Positions 15,442 to 23,327 of a stretch of 32,298 nt of DNA are shown piece by piece. Each line of letters starts with the position of its first letter. Position 1 is the stretch's first letter. The position numbers were made by a program, and so were the translations under genes. Origin of the DNA: an uncultured Eubacteriales bacterium (GTDB lineage Bacteria > Bacillota_I > Bacilli_A > RF39 > UBA660); NCBI GenBank assembly GCA_905211265.1, contig CAJMAC010000011.1:1-32298 (forward strand), read 5' to 3'. A model generated the notes under the pieces. It was not told the DNA's origin, made no database searches, and saw only the letters and a program-made list of their open reading frames with translations.

Positions 15442-16431
15442 TTATCTATCTAACATATGTAAATTATCAAGTAAAATACCAGTTCCCTCAGCAACACATG
15501 TAAGTGGACTTTCTGCAATAAACACAGGAACTTTTAATTCTTGTGATAATAATTCACTAAATCCATCTACTAATGCACCACCACCAGTTAATACAATTCC
15601 TTTATCAATAATATCTGAAGATAATTCCGGTGGAGTTTGTTCTAATATACCCTTAACTGCATGAATAATCAAGTAAACACTTTCTCTTAAAGCCTCTTCA
15701 ACTTCTGAAGATGTAAGAGTAATTGAATGAGGTAACCCAGTAACTAAATCTCTACCTCTAACGTCCATTTTTTCATTTCTAGAACCAGGAAAAACAGTAC
15801 CAATAGTCATTTTAATTTCTTCTGCAGTTCTTTCACCAACTAAAAGTTTATATTTATCTTTAATATACTTAACAATATCACTATCAAAAGCATTTCCAGC
15901 AATTCTAATCGAAGTACTATTAACTATACCTCCCAAAGATAATATAGCAATATCTGTAGTACCTCCACCAATATCAATAACCATATTACCACTAGGTTTT
16001 GATATATCCATACCAGCACCAATTGAGGCAACCTTAGGTTCTTCTTCCAAATAAACTTTTTTTGCACCAGTTCTTTCAGCCGCTTCTTTTATTGCATTCT
16101 TTTCAACCTGAGTGATATTTGATGGACAACAAATAAGTATTCTAGGACGAGATAAAAAACTTCTACCATTAACTTTTTTTATAAAATAATTAAGCATAAC
16201 CTCTGTAGTATCAAAATCAGCTATAACGCCATCTTTCATTGGTTTAATAGCTTTAACCTTTCCTGGAGTTCTACCCAACATCTCATGTGCTTCAATACCA
16301 ACAGCAAGAGGTTTCTTAGTTTCAGAATCAATTGCAACAACACTTGGTTCATTTAATACAATACCTTGTCCCTTTATGTAAATAAGTACATTTGCAGTAC
16401 CTAAGTCTATTCCAATGTCTTTATTAAACAT
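15442..16431 (-). CDS. mbl: MreB-like rod shape protein Mbl
   Basis: Mbl is an actin homologue that guides cell-wall synthesis along the membrane. The 329-residue product begins MFNKDIGIDLGTANVLIYIKG and contains EEPKVASIGAGMD, DIGGGTTDIAILSLGG, GERTAEEIK and the PPELSSDIIDKGIVLTGGGA phosphate-binding segment. The location just after spoIIID matches mbl of Bacillus, and the C-terminus (GTGILLDNLHML) is Mbl-like. An upstream ATG at 16464 adds 11 residues, but GGATGGTGATATT is perfectly placed for the ATG at 16431, so that is used. Confidence 0.93.
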   Translation of the reverse strand: MFNKDIGIDLGTANVLIYIKGQGIVLNEPSVVAIDSETKKPLAVGIEAHEMLGRTPGKVKAIKPMKDGVIADFDTTEVMLNYFIKKVNGRSFLSRPRILICCPSNITQVEKNAIKEAAERTGAKKVYLEEEPKVASIGAGMDISKPSGNMVIDIGGGTTDIAILSLGGIVNSTSIRIAGNAFDSDIVKYIKDKYKLLVGERTAEEIKMTIGTVFPGSRNEKMDVRGRDLVTGLPHSITLTSSEVEEALRESVYLIIHAVKGILEQTPPELSSDIIDKGIVLTGGGALVDGFSELLSQELKVPVFIAESPLTCVAEGTGILLDNLHMLDR

Positions 16432-16484
16432 AATATCACCATCCCTTAATGAATATTTTACCATAATTTGTATTTTTTTTATAG

Positions 16485-16745
16485 TTAAATCTTTACTTTT
16501 TTGCTTAAAAACTTATATTTTGTCGCATTTCCACCACGAATATGTCTAATTTCCAAATGATATTTTAGTATATTTGACACTTTATTATACATTTCACTAT
16601 CAATTTCCAATAATCTTTCCTTTAAATCCTTATGTACAGTACTCTTACTAACATTAAATACCTTAGCAATTTCCCTAACGGTATCCTTAGTTTCTATTAT
16701 ATATTTACCTTCATTAATGACTCTTAAAATAATATTTTTATCCAT
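16485..16745 (-). CDS. spoIIID: Sporulation transcriptional regulator SpoIIID
   Basis: SpoIIID is a mother-cell DNA-binding protein that turns sigma-E genes on or off. The 86-residue product has the HTH DTVREIAKVFNVSKSTVHKDL at about 22-42, and ends with the basic helix RHIRGGNATKYKFL that also contacts DNA. GGAGATGTT precedes the ATG. It sits directly before mbl, the Bacillus order. A sigma-E-like promoter is at 16762-16791. Confidence 0.96.
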   Translation of the reverse strand: MDKNIILRVINEGKYIIETKDTVREIAKVFNVSKSTVHKDLKERLLEIDSEMYNKVSNILKYHLEIRHIRGGNATKYKFLSKKVKI

Positions 16746-16761
16746 AACATCTCCTTAATAT

Positions 16762-16791
16762 ATTATATTAACTAAATGTAATATATTATTC
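16762..16791 (-). promoter_or_regulatory. Sigma-E-like promoter of spoIIID
   Basis: Minus strand GAATAATA (16791-16784), 14 bases, AATATAAT (16769-16762). Each element matches 6 of 8 positions of the sigma-E consensus (KMATATTT, CATACAAT). The spacing is right and spoIIID is a known sigma-E target, but the AT-rich background makes chance matches easy. Confidence 0.4.
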
Positions 16792-16792
16792 T

Positions 16793-16813
16793 AAAAAAAG
16801 GCATTAACGCCTA
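16793..16813 (-). terminator. Terminator of spoIIQ
   Basis: Minus strand GGCG-TTAA-TGCC (16811-16800) followed by seven T. It separates spoIIQ from spoIIID. Confidence 0.8.
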
Positions 16814-17452
16814 TAAATCTTTTATATTTTTATCAAAATAATCATTTGGATTAACAATCTCACCATTGTAGTATAATTCAAAATGTAAATTATTATCTAC
16901 CTTAGTATTTAAATTAGTCTTACCACTCTTACCAATAATTTGTCCTTGTACAATCTTATCATCTACTTTAACATTAACTTCTCCTAAACTTTGATATAAA
17001 CTGATTAAATTATTTGTATGTCTAATTTCCACAATACTACCGACAATATTATCACTCTTAACATCAATAACAGTACCATCAAGAATACTAATTACATCAA
17101 AAGAATTATCTGAATAATAATCTATTCCTGAATTTTGCATATAAGTATTCTCATAATATATTATTGAATTTTTTTGACTATCTTCTTCACCATTATAAAC
17201 ATAAAATTCTTTACTTACCTTAACATCACTACTAGTAAAAGGTTTAATAATAGTCTTAGTATCACTAACTACAGGTAAATAATCATTATTCTTAATTATT
17301 TCCTTATCAACATAATCAGTATCAATCAAATTCTTATCTTTAAGCAAAGTATTAGATAATATTTTTTGCACAAAATACAAACTAAATACAAAAGCACTAA
17401 TAGCTACAACATAAATACCTGGTACTAACAAAGATTTTAATTTTTTTTTCAT
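16811..17452 (-). CDS. spoIIQ: SpoIIQ, M23-like engulfment protein without catalytic zinc ligands
   Basis: SpoIIQ is a forespore membrane protein that joins SpoIIIAH of the mother cell across the septum. The 213-residue product has an N-terminal membrane segment (about 11-32) and a LytM/M23 fold (about 98-205). Active M23 enzymes have HxxxD and HxH zinc motifs. Here the first is NSGID (N107, D111) and the second NLH (N188, H190), so two His are missing and it should not be an active peptidase, as in Bacillus SpoIIQ. It is followed by a terminator and lies after spoIID. Confidence 0.87.
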   Translation of the reverse strand: MKKKLKSLLVPGIYVVAISAFVFSLYFVQKILSNTLLKDKNLIDTDYVDKEIIKNNDYLPVVSDTKTIIKPFTSSDVKVSKEFYVYNGEEDSQKNSIIYYENTYMQNSGIDYYSDNSFDVISILDGTVIDVKSDNIVGSIVEIRHTNNLISLYQSLGEVNVKVDDKIVQGQIIGKSGKTNLNTKVDNNLHFELYYNGEIVNPNDYFDKNIKDL

Positions 17453-17504
17453 TTTTCCACCTCTATTTTAAGTTTTAACAAAAAATAAATTTTTATACAT
17501 TTTT

Positions 17505-18428
17505 TTATTTAATTTTATCAATTGTTATACCAGTATAATAATATTTTAAAATATCATAATATTTATATCCTTCCTTAGCCATACCAAGTGCACCATATTG
17601 ACTCATACCAACACCATGACCATACCCACAAGTATTAATAATAACATCATTATTTTCCTGCACAAAAGAAAAATCATAACTCTTTAATCCTAACTTGTTA
17701 TATACATCCTTGCTATTTAATTCTACACCATTTATTTTTAACTTAATAATTCTATTAGTACCACTTCTTTCTAATACTTCATAACTTAATTTTTTATTAT
17801 ATTCTAATCCTAATAAACTATAAAAATCATTCAAAGACATTTTCTTACTAGATTTAAAAGCAGAAGAAGTATCCTTATCCCATAAACTTTCTTTACTTTT
17901 CAAATAAGGTAAATCCAAATTAAATATAACATTAGAACTTTCCGTATAACCATTACTCGTAGAAAAAAACATTGCGTCAATAATATTATTATCATAATAC
18001 ATTACTTCATCAAGAGTTTCATTAACAACACTTCTTAACTTATTAATATTTTCCTTATAATTAATTCCCCAAGCTTTTTTTAAATAATCATTATCTAAAT
18101 AAACTTGATTCATCACCGAGTCCACTACATCATAATCATTATCTTTATTATAACCAATTCTTTTCATTGCATAACTTCTTGAAGCAACAGCTTGCGCTTT
18201 TAAAGCCTCACTATCAAAATATATAGGCATTTCACCTGCCAAAACACCAACAATATACTCTTCTAATGGCATAACTTCAATAACACCACTAGCATTTCTT
18301 TTAACCCTAATATTTCTACTTTCAATATAATTTAATTCTATTTCCTTTAAAAAATATAATTTATATATAAGTACAATAAAAAAAGGAATAAATATTATAC
18401 ATAAAGTAAATATAATAATTTTTTTCAT
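17505..18428 (-). CDS. spoIID: Stage II sporulation protein D (lytic transglycosylase)
   Basis: SpoIID cuts glycan strands during engulfment with SpoIIM and SpoIIP. The 307-residue product has an N-terminal membrane anchor (about 3-26) and an extracytoplasmic SpoIID domain with MPLEEYIVGVLAGEMP (catalytic Glu at 66), LKAQAVASRSYAMKRIG, DNDYDVVDS and the C-terminal CGYGHGVGMSQYGALGMA. It lies between the YwzB-like gene and spoIIQ, the Bacillus order. Upstream sequence overlaps the YwzB-like gene, and no promoter is certain there. Confidence 0.96.
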   Translation of the reverse strand: MKKIIIFTLCIIFIPFFIVLIYKLYFLKEIELNYIESRNIRVKRNASGVIEVMPLEEYIVGVLAGEMPIYFDSEALKAQAVASRSYAMKRIGYNKDNDYDVVDSVMNQVYLDNDYLKKAWGINYKENINKLRSVVNETLDEVMYYDNNIIDAMFFSTSNGYTESSNVIFNLDLPYLKSKESLWDKDTSSAFKSSKKMSLNDFYSLLGLEYNKKLSYEVLERSGTNRIIKLKINGVELNSKDVYNKLGLKSYDFSFVQENNDVIINTCGYGHGVGMSQYGALGMAKEGYKYYDILKYYYTGITIDKIK

Positions 18429-18476
18429 ATTACACTTCCTTTATATAAGTATATTCCTTTCAATATATAAAATTTG

Positions 18477-18680
18477 TCAAAATATATTACTAAATACATT
18501 CATAAAATCATATAAAAAACTAACAACCAAATAACTTAAACTAAAAATTATAGCCATATATAATACCCTAGCTTGATAATTAGTATGTTTACCTAATTTG
18601 AATATAACATTAATATTAACACTATCTAATGCCCATATAATAAAAGGTATTACAAATATATATAATATTAACTTACTCAT
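18477..18680 (-). CDS. DUF1146 (YwzB-like) small membrane protein
   Basis: A 67-residue protein with two membrane segments (about 5-17 and 41-62) joined by a loop carrying ALDSVNINVIFKLGKHTNYQAR, which matches the family's WALxxL..F...QARxL pattern. In Bacillus ywzB lies near spoIID and murAA, as here. It overlaps the end of rpiB by eight bases. Function unknown. Confidence 0.82.
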   Translation of the reverse strand: MSKLILYIFVIPFIIWALDSVNINVIFKLGKHTNYQARVLYMAIIFSLSYLVVSFLYDFMNVFSNIF

Positions 18681-19113
18681 TTTCTATACTCTTTATTTTA
18701 TCATTTCTAACTATATATCTATCAATATTAGAAAAAGGTGTATTAATAAATTTATCTATTATTTCCTTAGTTACCTCTTCAGGTAATTCCTCACTTATTG
18801 CAATAACATTAGCATTATTATGTGCTCTACTTAATATAGCCTCACTAACACTAGAAACCTTAGCACAATAAATACCTTTCATTTTATTTAAAGCAATGCT
18901 CATACCAATACCTGTACCACATATTGCAATACCTAAATCAACTTCTTTGTTTAAAACACCCTTGCCTAATTTATATGCATAATCAGGAAAATCCACTGCG
19001 TCAGTAGTATTAGTACCATAATTAACAACATCATATCCCATTTGTGTTAAATATGCAACCAAATACTCTTTAGAAGTAACTCCTCTATGATCATTAGTTA
19101 TACCTATTTTCAT
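18673..19113 (-). CDS. rpiB: Ribose-5-phosphate isomerase B
   Basis: RpiB interconverts ribose-5-phosphate and ribulose-5-phosphate in the pentose phosphate pathway. The 146-residue product has MKIGITNDHRG, the catalytic Cys at 65 in AICGTGIGMSIALNK, and RAHNNANV, the family signature. GGAGGGATAAGAA precedes the ATG. It overlaps the YwzB-like gene by eight bases. An RpiB-fold enzyme acting on another sugar phosphate is possible. Confidence 0.93.
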   Translation of the reverse strand: MKIGITNDHRGVTSKEYLVAYLTQMGYDVVNYGTNTTDAVDFPDYAYKLGKGVLNKEVDLGIAICGTGIGMSIALNKMKGIYCAKVSSVSEAILSRAHNNANVIAISEELPEEVTKEIIDKFINTPFSNIDRYIVRNDKIKSIENE

Positions 19114-19132
19114 TTCTTATCCCTCCATAATT

Positions 19133-19141
19133 AGTATATCA
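19133..19141 (-). promoter_or_regulatory. Extended -10 promoter upstream of rpiB
   Basis: Minus strand TGA then TATACT, about 20 bases before the rpiB start. The -35 at 17 bases is weak. Confidence 0.45.
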
Positions 19142-19180
19142 TCATTTAAACTTTTTTACTATAATTAAAAATAAACTTTA

Positions 19181-19207
19181 CATAAAAAAGAAGACTATTC
19201 ATCTTCC
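19181..19207 (-). terminator. Possible weak terminator of the lipoprotein gene
   Basis: Only five base pairs (GAAGA/TCTTC, 19206-19202 and 19194-19190) followed by a T-run on the minus strand. It overlaps the stop codon of the lipoprotein gene. Confidence 0.5.
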
Positions 19208-20472
19208 TTATTTGATTTAGTAACCACTACCTCTTTATTATTTACTCTAATAATATTAGGATCATAATTATTAACTTCTTCAACATTTTCACTATTAAAA
19301 GGTGCTTCATAATTAACATTATTAACCATATCTACACTCTTATTAATATTTAAATCAGGATTATTATCAAATTCATTAGTTTTAATCTTATCGTTTACAA
19401 TATTAGAATTATCATTAAAATTAACATTATTATTTAATGGTCTAGAAATATTATTATTCATATTCTCATTATTATTATTAAAACTTGCTAATTCTTGTCT
19501 ATTACCATTATTCATATTTCCATTAAAATTATTTTGATTATTATTATTAAATTTAACTAATTCTGGTTTCTTAACATCATTAACAACACTAACATTACCC
19601 ATCATTTTATTAAAATCATTTTCATTATTATTAAATTTAACTAATTCTGGTTTCTTAACATTATTATTATTAGAATTATTATTTCTATTATTCATATAAT
19701 TACTATAAACACCATTATTACCTGGTCTATTCTTATTCATATTGTTATATTTAGCATTATTAGATAATATTTCTATATCTCTATCAACATCACTAGAACT
19801 AGCATCTCCACTTTTACTTAATATAGCACTTATTATAGAAAACACTAAAAATATTGCAATAAATATTGCTACAATAAAATATATAGTATCATAACTACCA
19901 AGTTCAAAAACAAATTCTATATCAGTTCTACCCTTATTAGTAATATTCCAAGTTAAAGTATTACCATCTTCACTAACACTTCCAGCATTATTGCTAACAT
20001 TACCTTTAGGTAAATAAGCCACAAAAGTTACTTCAGTATTAGATAAATCAATATCAATATTAGTTAAATCTACAAAGAAATTCGCTGCATATCTATTCGA
20101 AGCAAAACCTTTATCAACATTAAATATCTTAGTTTCAATACTCTTATCATAATCATTATTATATAAATATAACAAATCAAATTTATCAGTTCTTTCTGCA
20201 AAAGAATTATTATCTATATTATCATAATGTTTAGTAATTCTAATACCATAATTATTATCTCTAGTAAATTCTTCAACCTTAAAATCATTACTTTCATATT
20301 TTTCTTTTAATGTATCAATATATTTATTTATTTCCTCACTCGAAGTAGAAACAATATTTATAGATAAATCCATACTTTTATTTCTATTAATTGACATAGA
20401 CATATCATAACTAGAACAACCAGTAAGTAATATTAAAAATAAACCTACAATTAAATATTTTATTTTCTTCAT
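19195..20472 (-). CDS. LppM-like lipoprotein with an Asn-rich cytoplasmic tail
   Basis: A 425-residue lipoprotein: signal peptide with lipobox LTGC (Cys at 19), a beta-rich extracytoplasmic domain (about 20-195, LppM-like), a second membrane segment (about 200-223, DTIYFIVAIFIAIFLVFSII), then about 200 residues very rich in Asn. The tail includes three related motifs: KKPELVKFNNN twice and RQELASFNNN once. The lipid anchor puts the first domain outside and the tail inside. The start at 20472 fits GAGGTATAAT; an ATG four codons upstream has no site. Unknown function. Gene 3' of rpmE; promoter at 20499-20527. Confidence 0.82.
   Translation of the reverse strand: MKKIKYLIVGLFLILLTGCSSYDMSMSINRNKSMDLSINIVSTSSEEINKYIDTLKEKYESNDFKVEEFTRDNNYGIRITKHYDNIDNNSFAERTDKFDLLYLYNNDYDKSIETKIFNVDKGFASNRYAANFFVDLTNIDIDLSNTEVTFVAYLPKGNVSNNAGSVSEDGNTLTWNITNKGRTDIEFVFELGSYDTIYFIVAIFIAIFLVFSIISAILSKSGDASSSDVDRDIEILSNNAKYNNMNKNRPGNNGVYSNYMNNRNNNSNNNNVKKPELVKFNNNENDFNKMMGNVSVVNDVKKPELVKFNNNNQNNFNGNMNNGNRQELASFNNNNENMNNNISRPLNNNVNFNDNSNIVNDKIKTNEFDNNPDLNINKSVDMVNNVNYEAPFNSENVEEVNNYDPNIIRVNNKEVVVTKSNKEDE
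19540..19660 (-). repeat. Direct repeat of 37 bases inside the lipoprotein gene
   Basis: Two identical 37-base copies at 19540-19576 and 19624-19660, 84 bases apart start to start, encode VKKPELVKFNNN. A third diverged copy (RQELASFNNN) lies near 19470-19500. These are in-frame protein repeats and have no array organisation. Confidence 0.85.
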
Positions 20473-20498
20473 ATTATACCTCATACATTTCTATATTA

Positions 20499-20527
20499 AG
20501 AATATCACATTTAAAAGAAAAAGACAA
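20499..20527 (-). promoter_or_regulatory. Sigma-A promoter of the lipoprotein gene
   Basis: Minus strand TTGTCT (20527-20522), 17 bases, TATTCT (20504-20499), with TGA before the -10. The -35 lies in the tail of the rpmE terminator. Confidence 0.55.
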
Positions 20528-20555
20528 GAAAAAAAGAAACTATTTAGTCTCTTTA
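20525..20555 (-). terminator. Terminator of rpmE
   Basis: Minus strand AAGAGACT-aaat-AGTTTCTT (about 20553-20534) with one G-U pair, followed by a run of T. Confidence 0.75.
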
Positions 20556-20758
20556 TCAAATCCATATTTCTTATTAAATTTATCTACTTGTCCTTTTCTA
20601 TTACCAGCAGTTTGTTTACCAGTATAGAATGGATGACACATATTACAAGTATCAATTGAATGTTCTGCTACACCTAATGTACTTTTTGCAGTTATAACAT
20701 TTCCACAAGCACATACAAATTTAGTTTCAGTTTGTTTTGGATGAATATTTGCTTTCAT
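20540..20758 (-). CDS. rpmE: 50S ribosomal protein bL31
   Basis: bL31 bridges the large and small subunits. The 72-residue product starts MKANIHPKQTETKFVCACG and has a second Cys pair in CNMCHPFYTG, so it is the zinc-containing RpmE form. AAGGAGAGATAAA precedes the ATG. Promoter at 20812-20840, with a small hairpin in the leader. Confidence 0.97.
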   Translation of the reverse strand: MKANIHPKQTETKFVCACGNVITAKSTLGVAEHSIDTCNMCHPFYTGKQTAGNRKGQVDKFNKKYGFDKETK

Positions 20759-20776
20759 TTTATCTCTCCTTCCGCC

Positions 20777-20792
20777 ATGACAAAAAAGTCAT
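20777..20792 (-). promoter_or_regulatory. Hairpin in the rpmE 5' leader
   Basis: ATGAC-TTTTTT-GTCAT on the minus strand, about 20 bases before rpmE. It could be an L31 autoregulatory leader, as reported for some Firmicutes rpmE genes. Only the hairpin itself is seen. Confidence 0.4.
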
Positions 20793-20811
20793 AGTAATAA
20801 ATACGAACAAT

Positions 20812-20840
20812 ATTATATCAGTTATTTTCTATTTTAGCAA
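20812..20840 (-). promoter_or_regulatory. Sigma-A promoter of rpmE
   Basis: Minus strand TTGCTA (20840-20835), 17 bases, TATAAT (20817-20812), with TGA before the -10. It lies inside the end of the upstream SGNH gene. Confidence 0.8.
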
Positions 20841-21507
20841 CAATTTTTTCAGAAATTTTTAAATATCCTTGATTATTAGGAATAAAACTATCTTTTTTAT
20901 CAAAAAGTCTAGGATTATTATCAAATATATTAGCTAAATCAATATAAATAAATCCCTCATTTATAACAATATTCTTTAACTTAATATTAATATAATCAAT
21001 ATACTCTTGATATCCATAAGTATTATAATACCCTAAAACATATACCCTTTTATGATTAAATTTATTAATATACTCTAGTAATTCTTTCATATCATTAATT
21101 AATTCATTCATATAACTATATATATTACCATCACGCTTATTCAATTTATAATATAATTCATTCATACCCACAGATAAACTAATAACATCTGCTTCCTTAA
21201 TTAACCTATTAATATTTAATTCCTTACCATTATATTCCCTTGTATCATTATATTTAATCATTCTAAGAACATCAGTAACCCTATAATCAGATTCACAAAA
21301 TATATTATTATATTCCTTTAATCTATTATTTTCATATAAATAATCTCTAACATAATCAGAGTATCCATTAACCTTAACCCCATAACTATTAACTCCCTTA
21401 GATAAAAAGTCTCCAATACTAACATAATATATCTTATTATCTAAAGAAATATTATAAATAAAATAACAGGACAAAAAAAGAATTAATATAAATATAATCT
21501 TTTTCAT
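20818..21507 (-). CDS. SGNH/GDSL-like protein lacking the catalytic Ser and His
   Basis: A 229-residue protein with an N-terminal membrane anchor (about 4-21) and the SGNH fold: block I YYVSIGDFLSKG, block III SVGMNE (114-117), C-terminal DSFIPNNQGY. In active lipases block I is GDS and the last motif DxxH. Here the nucleophile is Phe34 and the His position is Ile209, so two catalytic residues are replaced. Asn116 remains. It is 21 bases after murA and likely shares its transcript. It may act as a glycan- or lipid-binding pseudoenzyme; the substrate is unknown. GGTGAAAAC precedes the ATG. Confidence 0.8.
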   Translation of the reverse strand: MKKIIFILILFLSCYFIYNISLDNKIYYVSIGDFLSKGVNSYGVKVNGYSDYVRDYLYENNRLKEYNNIFCESDYRVTDVLRMIKYNDTREYNGKELNINRLIKEADVISLSVGMNELYYKLNKRDGNIYSYMNELINDMKELLEYINKFNHKRVYVLGYYNTYGYQEYIDYINIKLKNIVINEGFIYIDLANIFDNNPRLFDKKDSFIPNNQGYLKISEKIVAKIENN

Positions 21508-21528
21508 GTTTTCACCTAATAAATTATA

Positions 21529-22779
21529 TTATATTAACTCTATTTTAGCACCCACATCATTTAATTTCTTAATAATATTATCATATCCTCTTTCAATATA
21601 ATGAATATTATCAATAATAGTAATACCCTCTGCTATAAGACCACAAACCATCATCGAAGCACCACCTCTTAAATCAGTCGCTGTAACTTCACAACCTACT
21701 AAATCAGTTTTACCTTTAATAATAGCAAGTTTATTATCTCTAACAGATATATCTGCACCCATTCTAACAGTATCAGTAATATTTTTAAATCTATTTTCAT
21801 ATATTGTTTCTCTAACACTACTTATTCCATCACATTGTGTTAAAAATGGAATCATTATTTGTTGTAAATCAGTAGGAAATCCAGGAAACACTAAAGTTTC
21901 AATATCAATAGGCTTATACTTATCACTCTTACTAATAATAATATTATCATCATTAATCTTCATTTTAACACCTGCTTCTTTTAACTTTGAAGTAAGTGAT
22001 TCAACATGACTAGGAATAATATTATTTATTTTTAACTTATCTCCTAATAAAGCACCAATAATTAAATAAGTACCAGCTTCAATTCTATCAGGAATAACCT
22101 CATGAAAACAACTATGTAAATAATTAACGCCATATATAGTAATAACATTAGTACCAGCTCCCTTTATCTTAGCACCCATATTATTAAGTAAAGTAGCAAC
22201 ATTAACTATTTCAGGTTCCTTCGCAGCATTTTCAATAGTAGTCTTACCCTTAGCTTTAACTGCTGCAAGCATAATATTAATTGTAGCACCCACACTAGGA
22301 ACATCTAAATATATTTTATTACCTACTAAATTATCTGCTTCAATTATAAAATGATTGCCTTCTTCCTTAATTGTTGCACCCAATTTCTCAAATCCCTTTA
22401 AATGTAAATTAATTGGACGCTCACCAATTGAACAACCGCCAGGAAAATACATATCAACTTTCTTAAATTTACCAAGTAATGCACCCATAAAATAATAAGA
22501 TGCTCTAAGTTTATTAGATAAATTTTCATGTATTTTTTTATTTTCAATATTTGAAGAATCAATTGTAACAACATCTTTATTTCTATAAATTTTAGCATTT
22601 AAATGTAATAATATTTCTTCCAAAGAATCAATATCAGAAATATTAGGAACATTACTAATTTTTACTACTTCATCACATAATATAGAGGCAGGAATTAATG
22701 CAACCGCACTATTTTTTGCACCACTAATATTAATTGTACCAGACAAAGTATTTTTTCCTTCAATCTTTATCTTAGGCAT
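21529..22779 (-). CDS. murA: UDP-N-acetylglucosamine 1-carboxyvinyltransferase
   Basis: MurA adds enolpyruvate to UDP-GlcNAc, the first committed step of peptidoglycan synthesis. The 416-residue product has the family length, the Lys22 region SGAKNSAVALIPASIL, the catalytic loop PGGCSIGERP with Cys116 (the fosfomycin target) and Arg-rich RGGASMMVCGLIAEG near the end. AAGGAGGTACTT precedes the ATG. It resembles murAA in its place near the spoIID cluster. Promoter at 22842-22868. Confidence 0.96.
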   Translation of the reverse strand: MPKIKIEGKNTLSGTINISGAKNSAVALIPASILCDEVVKISNVPNISDIDSLEEILLHLNAKIYRNKDVVTIDSSNIENKKIHENLSNKLRASYYFMGALLGKFKKVDMYFPGGCSIGERPINLHLKGFEKLGATIKEEGNHFIIEADNLVGNKIYLDVPSVGATINIMLAAVKAKGKTTIENAAKEPEIVNVATLLNNMGAKIKGAGTNVITIYGVNYLHSCFHEVIPDRIEAGTYLIIGALLGDKLKINNIIPSHVESLTSKLKEAGVKMKINDDNIIISKSDKYKPIDIETLVFPGFPTDLQQIMIPFLTQCDGISSVRETIYENRFKNITDTVRMGADISVRDNKLAIIKGKTDLVGCEVTATDLRGGASMMVCGLIAEGITIIDNIHYIERGYDNIIKKLNDVGAKIELI

Positions 22780-22841
22780 AAGTACCTCCTTGTTTGTATA
22801 TTATATGTTTTTTTATCAAAATGGACATAACCCAACTTAAT

Positions 22842-22868
22842 ATTATATCAGAAAAAAAAGAATGTCAA
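22842..22868 (-). promoter_or_regulatory. Sigma-A promoter of murA
   Basis: Minus strand TTGACA (22868-22863), 15 bases, TATAAT (22847-22842) with TGA before the -10. The spacer is short but both hexamers are consensus. About 60 bases of leader follow. Confidence 0.65.
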
Positions 22869-22952
22869 TTAAAAACATATAACAAATTTAATTTTACTAT
22901 AAAATATGTAATTTAAATTAGTTCTTATTCTATCACAACAAAAAATAAAAAG

Positions 22953-22976
22953 CAAGAAAAAAACTACCAAGTAGTA
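22953..22976 (-). terminator. Terminator of the unknown gene 22964-23272
   Basis: Minus strand ACTAC-TTG-GTAGT (22975-22963) followed by TTTTTTTC. The TAG stop is inside the 3' arm. Confidence 0.8.
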
Positions 22977-23272
22977 TATTTTTTCTTCAAGCTTTTTACT
23001 TCATCATTCATAGATATAATATTACTAACATAAGGTAATTTATCCTTTGGTACAACTACCAAATAATATTCCCATTCATATATACAATTTTTATAATTAG
23101 AATCAGAATAAATAACCTTAGAATTAAACATAGTAGCAAACATATTACTTTTTATATAGGAAGAAAATTTATAATATAACTCATCATATGTTCCCTTCTC
23201 CTTAACATATTTAACCATACATACTTCTTTAATCTTATTCATTTGTGCATTACTTAACCCAATAATATTCAT
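22964..23272 (-). CDS. Unknown small cytoplasmic protein, 102 residues
   Basis: I do not recognise a family. The 102-residue product has no signal peptide or membrane segment. It begins MNIIGLSNAQMNKIKEV, is rich in Tyr, Lys and Ser, has two Cys (residues 18 and about 63), and has a strand-like segment EWEYYLVVVPKDKLPYV. It has a near-consensus promoter (23294-23321) and a terminator overlapping the stop codon, so it is a single-gene unit. GGGGGT is the ribosome binding site. A strong promoter on a small unknown gene between mntP and murA is notable. Confidence 0.65.
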   Translation of the reverse strand: MNIIGLSNAQMNKIKEVCMVKYVKEKGTYDELYYKFSSYIKSNMFATMFNSKVIYSDSNYKNCIYEWEYYLVVVPKDKLPYVSNIISMNDEVKSLKKKYTTW

Positions 23273-23293
23273 AATACCCCCAAGTAAAAGTAT

Positions 23294-23321
23294 ATTATAA
23301 ACTTATTGAAAAATATGTCAA
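23294..23321 (-). promoter_or_regulatory. Near-consensus sigma-A promoter of the 102-residue gene
   Basis: Minus strand TTGACA (23321-23316), 16 bases, TATAAT (23299-23294), seven bases after the mntP stop. Confidence 0.9.
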
Positions 23322-23327
23322 GTTTAC

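Noticed and set aside
17453..17504. Sigma-F promoter upstream of spoIIQ
   Set aside because: GTATA is present, but the -10-like TGTTAAAAC is only 13 bases away with two mismatches, so it is too weak to list.
19540..19660. CRISPR-like or satellite repeat
   Set aside because: The repeats are two 37-base copies inside a reading frame and encode a repeated peptide motif. There are no spacers of constant length.
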